Below are positions 5,534-7,273 of a stretch of 7,273 nucleotides of DNA, in pieces. The position numbers and the translations under genes are program-made. The stretch's first letter is position 1; every line of letters starts with the position of its first letter. This stretch comes from an uncultured Clostridia bacterium (GTDB taxonomy: Bacteria > Bacillota > Clostridia > Christensenellales > Borkfalkiaceae): contig CANRFK010000068.1 of the NCBI GenBank assembly GCA_947629875.1, forward strand, positions 1-7,273, read 5' to 3'. Under the pieces are notes generated by a model. It saw only the letters and a list, made by a program, of their open reading frames with translations, searched no databases and had not been told where the DNA came from.

Positions 5534-7153
5534 TTACTTGTTGAAATTATCTTTGAGCGATACGATCTCGGAGAGCACCAACTTTCCCCCATCCGAAAAG
5601 GCGCGGTAGTAGCCCGTGCGCATGAGCTGGTAGCTGCCCTCGTTCTCCATAAGATAGGGCTCGGCCTTGGCGGAAAAGATGTGCTCGCTGTCGTAGTTCA
5701 TGCGCTCGGAGAAGTCCTGCCCCGCGTAGTCCGCATCGCGGAGAAGGTGCTCGTACTGTTTGAGCGTGGCGTCCACGCACGTTTGGGCGTTCACCCAGTG
5801 CAGAACGCCCTTGGCCTTGATGCCGCTCGTATCGTTTCCCGACCTGCTCTCGGGGAAGTACGTGCACTTGACTTCCACGACGTTGCCCTCGCTATCCGTC
5901 ACCGCCTCGTCGGCGCGCACGATGTAGGCATTTTTGAGGCGGGCATAGCCGCCCAGTTTCAAGCGGTAGTACTTGGGGGGCGGGTCGAGGGAGAAATCGC
6001 CGCGCTCGATGTACAGCGTCTTGCCGAATTTTACCTTTCTGGTGCCCGCACCCTCCCGCATCTGGTTTATCTCGAAGTCCACATCCTCGCTCCCCTCGTA
6101 GTTGGTGAGGGTGAGTTTGATGGGGTCGACGACGGCCATCGCGCGGGGCGCGTTTGCGTTGAGATATTCCCTGACGACGGCCTCGAAGTAGCTTATCTCG
6201 CACTCGGACTGCGCCTTGGCGACGCCCGCCCTCTCGCAGAAATCCTTGATGGCCTCGGCGGGAATGCCGCGCGCACGGAGACCCGCCAATGTCGGCATGC
6301 GGGGGTCGTCCCACCCGTGCACCGCGCCCTCCTCGACGAGCTTCTTCAAATACCGCTTGCTCATCACGAGGTTGGTGAGGTTGAGCCGCGCAAACTCGAT
6401 CTGCCGCGGCTTGGGGTCGAAGCCCAAGGTGATCCCCACCCAGTCGTACAGCGGGCGGTGATCTTCAAACTCCAACGTGCACAGGGAATGCGTCACGCCC
6501 TGCAAAAAGTCGCAGATGGGGTGGGCGTAATCGTACATGGGATAGATGCACCACTTGTCTCCCGTGCGGTGGTGTTCGGCGTGCAAAATGCGGTAGATGA
6601 CGGGGTCGCGAAGGTTGACGTTGGGCGACGCCATGTCGATTTTCGCGCGCAGGCACTTCTCGCCGTCCGCGTACTTGCCCGCCTTCATCTCGCGGAAGAG
6701 CCGCAAATTCTCCTCGGGCGTGCGGTTTCTAAAAGGGCTCTCCACGCCGGGCTCGGTGAGCGTGCCCCGCGTGTTCTTGATTTCCTCGGCGGAGAGGTCG
6801 CACACGAACGCCTTGCCCATCAGAATGAGCTTTTCGGCGTACTCGTAGATGGTATCGAAGAAATCCGAGGCGTACACCTCCCTCGCCCACTCGTAGCCCA
6901 TCCAGCGGATGTCGGCGCGGATGGCGTCGACAAACTCCGTCTTTTCCTTGGAGGGGTTGGTGTCGTCGAAGAAGAGATTGCACTTGCCGCCGTACTTCTC
7001 CGCGGTGCCGAAGTCGACGAACATGGCCTTTGCGTGGCCGATGTGCAGATACCCGTTGGGTTCGGGGGGAAACCGCGTCTGGACGGCGGAGATCTTGCCC
7101 GCCGCGAGGTCGTCCTCTACGATCTGTTCAATGAAATTTGTCGCTTCTGCCAT
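5534..7153 (-). CDS. glnS: Glutaminyl-tRNA synthetase
   Basis: A class I aminoacyl-tRNA synthetase that joins glutamine to tRNA-Gln using ATP in the cytoplasm. The 539 residues fit the bacterial GlnRS length (about 550). Seen in order: FPPEPNGYLHIGHAKA with the HIGH signature (37-40); the FDDTNP block (62-67); the acceptor-end and amino-acid pocket region PMYDYAHPICDFLQGVTHS (205-222) and LCTLEFEDHRPLYDWV, which is typical of GlnRS rather than GluRS; the KMSKS-type loop VMSKR (263-267); then two beta-barrel anticodon-binding domains (about 340-539) ending SEIVSLKDNF. The ATG at 7153 is preceded at 8 nt by CGGAGG and agrees with the family start (TNFI...). It is the first gene of the probable glnS, CvpA-like, paralogue B, paralogue A operon. 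No appended GatB-like or other extra domain is present. Confidence 0.97.
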   Translation of the reverse strand: MAEATNFIEQIVEDDLAAGKISAVQTRFPPEPNGYLHIGHAKAMFVDFGTAEKYGGKCNLFFDDTNPSKEKTEFVDAIRADIRWMGYEWAREVYASDFFDTIYEYAEKLILMGKAFVCDLSAEEIKNTRGTLTEPGVESPFRNRTPEENLRLFREMKAGKYADGEKCLRAKIDMASPNVNLRDPVIYRILHAEHHRTGDKWCIYPMYDYAHPICDFLQGVTHSLCTLEFEDHRPLYDWVGITLGFDPKPRQIEFARLNLTNLVMSKRYLKKLVEEGAVHGWDDPRMPTLAGLRARGIPAEAIKDFCERAGVAKAQSECEISYFEAVVREYLNANAPRAMAVVDPIKLTLTNYEGSEDVDFEINQMREGAGTRKVKFGKTLYIERGDFSLDPPPKYYRLKLGGYARLKNAYIVRADEAVTDSEGNVVEVKCTYFPESRSGNDTSGIKAKGVLHWVNAQTCVDATLKQYEHLLRDADYAGQDFSERMNYDSEHIFSAKAEPYLMENEGSYQLMRTGYYRAFSDGGKLVLSEIVSLKDNFNK

Positions 7154-7161
7154 GGATAGTG

Positions 7162-7166
7162 CCTCC
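7162..7166 (-). promoter_or_regulatory. Ribosome binding site of glnS
   Basis: GGAGG on the minus strand, 8 nt before the ATG at 7153; near-perfect sequence and spacing. Confidence 0.85.
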
Positions 7167-7198
7167 GGGAGAACTTCGCTTTTGCAATGTTCTTGTTA

Positions 7199-7207
7199 AT
7201 TATAGCA
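7199..7207 (-). promoter_or_regulatory. Extended -10 promoter of glnS
   Basis: The minus strand reads TGCTATAAT, a perfect -10 hexamer (7199-7204) with the TG of an extended -10 element. No good -35 box lies 16-18 bp upstream; TTGTAT (7225-7230) is present but at 20 bp. Initiation near 7192 gives a leader of about 39 nt, too short for a T-box riboswitch. Confidence 0.75.
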
Positions 7208-7273
7208 TATTCCACCCGAAAATGATACAATTTCGCGCCACTTTTTGCGATTTTGCGGAAAATCCTTGTACCC

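Noticed and set aside
5681..7159. 492-codon open frame on the plus strand opposite glnS
   Set aside because: It is antisense to a clear synthetase gene, its product has no recognisable motif, and long antisense frames are expected in GC-rich DNA.
7154..7198. T-box or other riboswitch before glnS
   Set aside because: The leader from the predicted start is only about 39 nt and has no specifier or antiterminator structure.
7243..7257. Two TTTTGCG copies in tandem upstream of the glnS promoter
   Set aside because: Only two 7-bp units at the window edge; too short to call a repeat or an operator.

Overview
The window comes from a GC-rich member of the Firmicutes, probably a class Clostridia gut-type bacterium. 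This is an inference from several signs: strong GGAGG ribosome binding sites, a TTG start, a sigma-A-type promoter with a Gram-positive LexA-like operator, and a uvrB-uvrA locus. No marker gene fixes the genus. Every convincing gene lies on the minus strand, so the window reads right to left.

Right part (7273 to 3736): an extended -10 promoter and a good ribosome binding site lead into glnS (glutaminyl-tRNA synthetase). It is followed 15 bp later by a TTG-started multi-pass membrane protein resembling the CvpA family. Two adjacent genes come next, each encoding 122 residues, with a winged-helix-like front and one C-terminal membrane helix. They look like diverged tandem duplicates. Gaps are 15, 44 and 2 bp and no terminator is visible, so the four genes are probably co-transcribed.

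Middle (3730 to 1707): a near-consensus promoter (TTGACA, 17 bp, TACACT) begins 5 bp after the last of these genes. It carries a perfect 20-bp palindrome over the expected transcription start, very like a LexA operator, and drives uvrB. An 11-bp inverted repeat links this operator to a half-site overlapping the -35 box.

Left part (1706 to 1): a 289-bp gene-free spacer full of inverted repeats separates uvrB from a small HAD-superfamily 5'-nucleotidase-like gene. That gene is followed 11 bp later by uvrA, which runs off the left edge after 273 codons. UvrA and UvrB are the damage-recognition proteins of nucleotide excision repair. The nucleotidase between them is the most suggestive context in the window. 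The rest is mostly ordinary housekeeping DNA; the points worth a second look are the uvrB control region, the structured spacer, the nucleotidase and the paralogous membrane-anchored pair.
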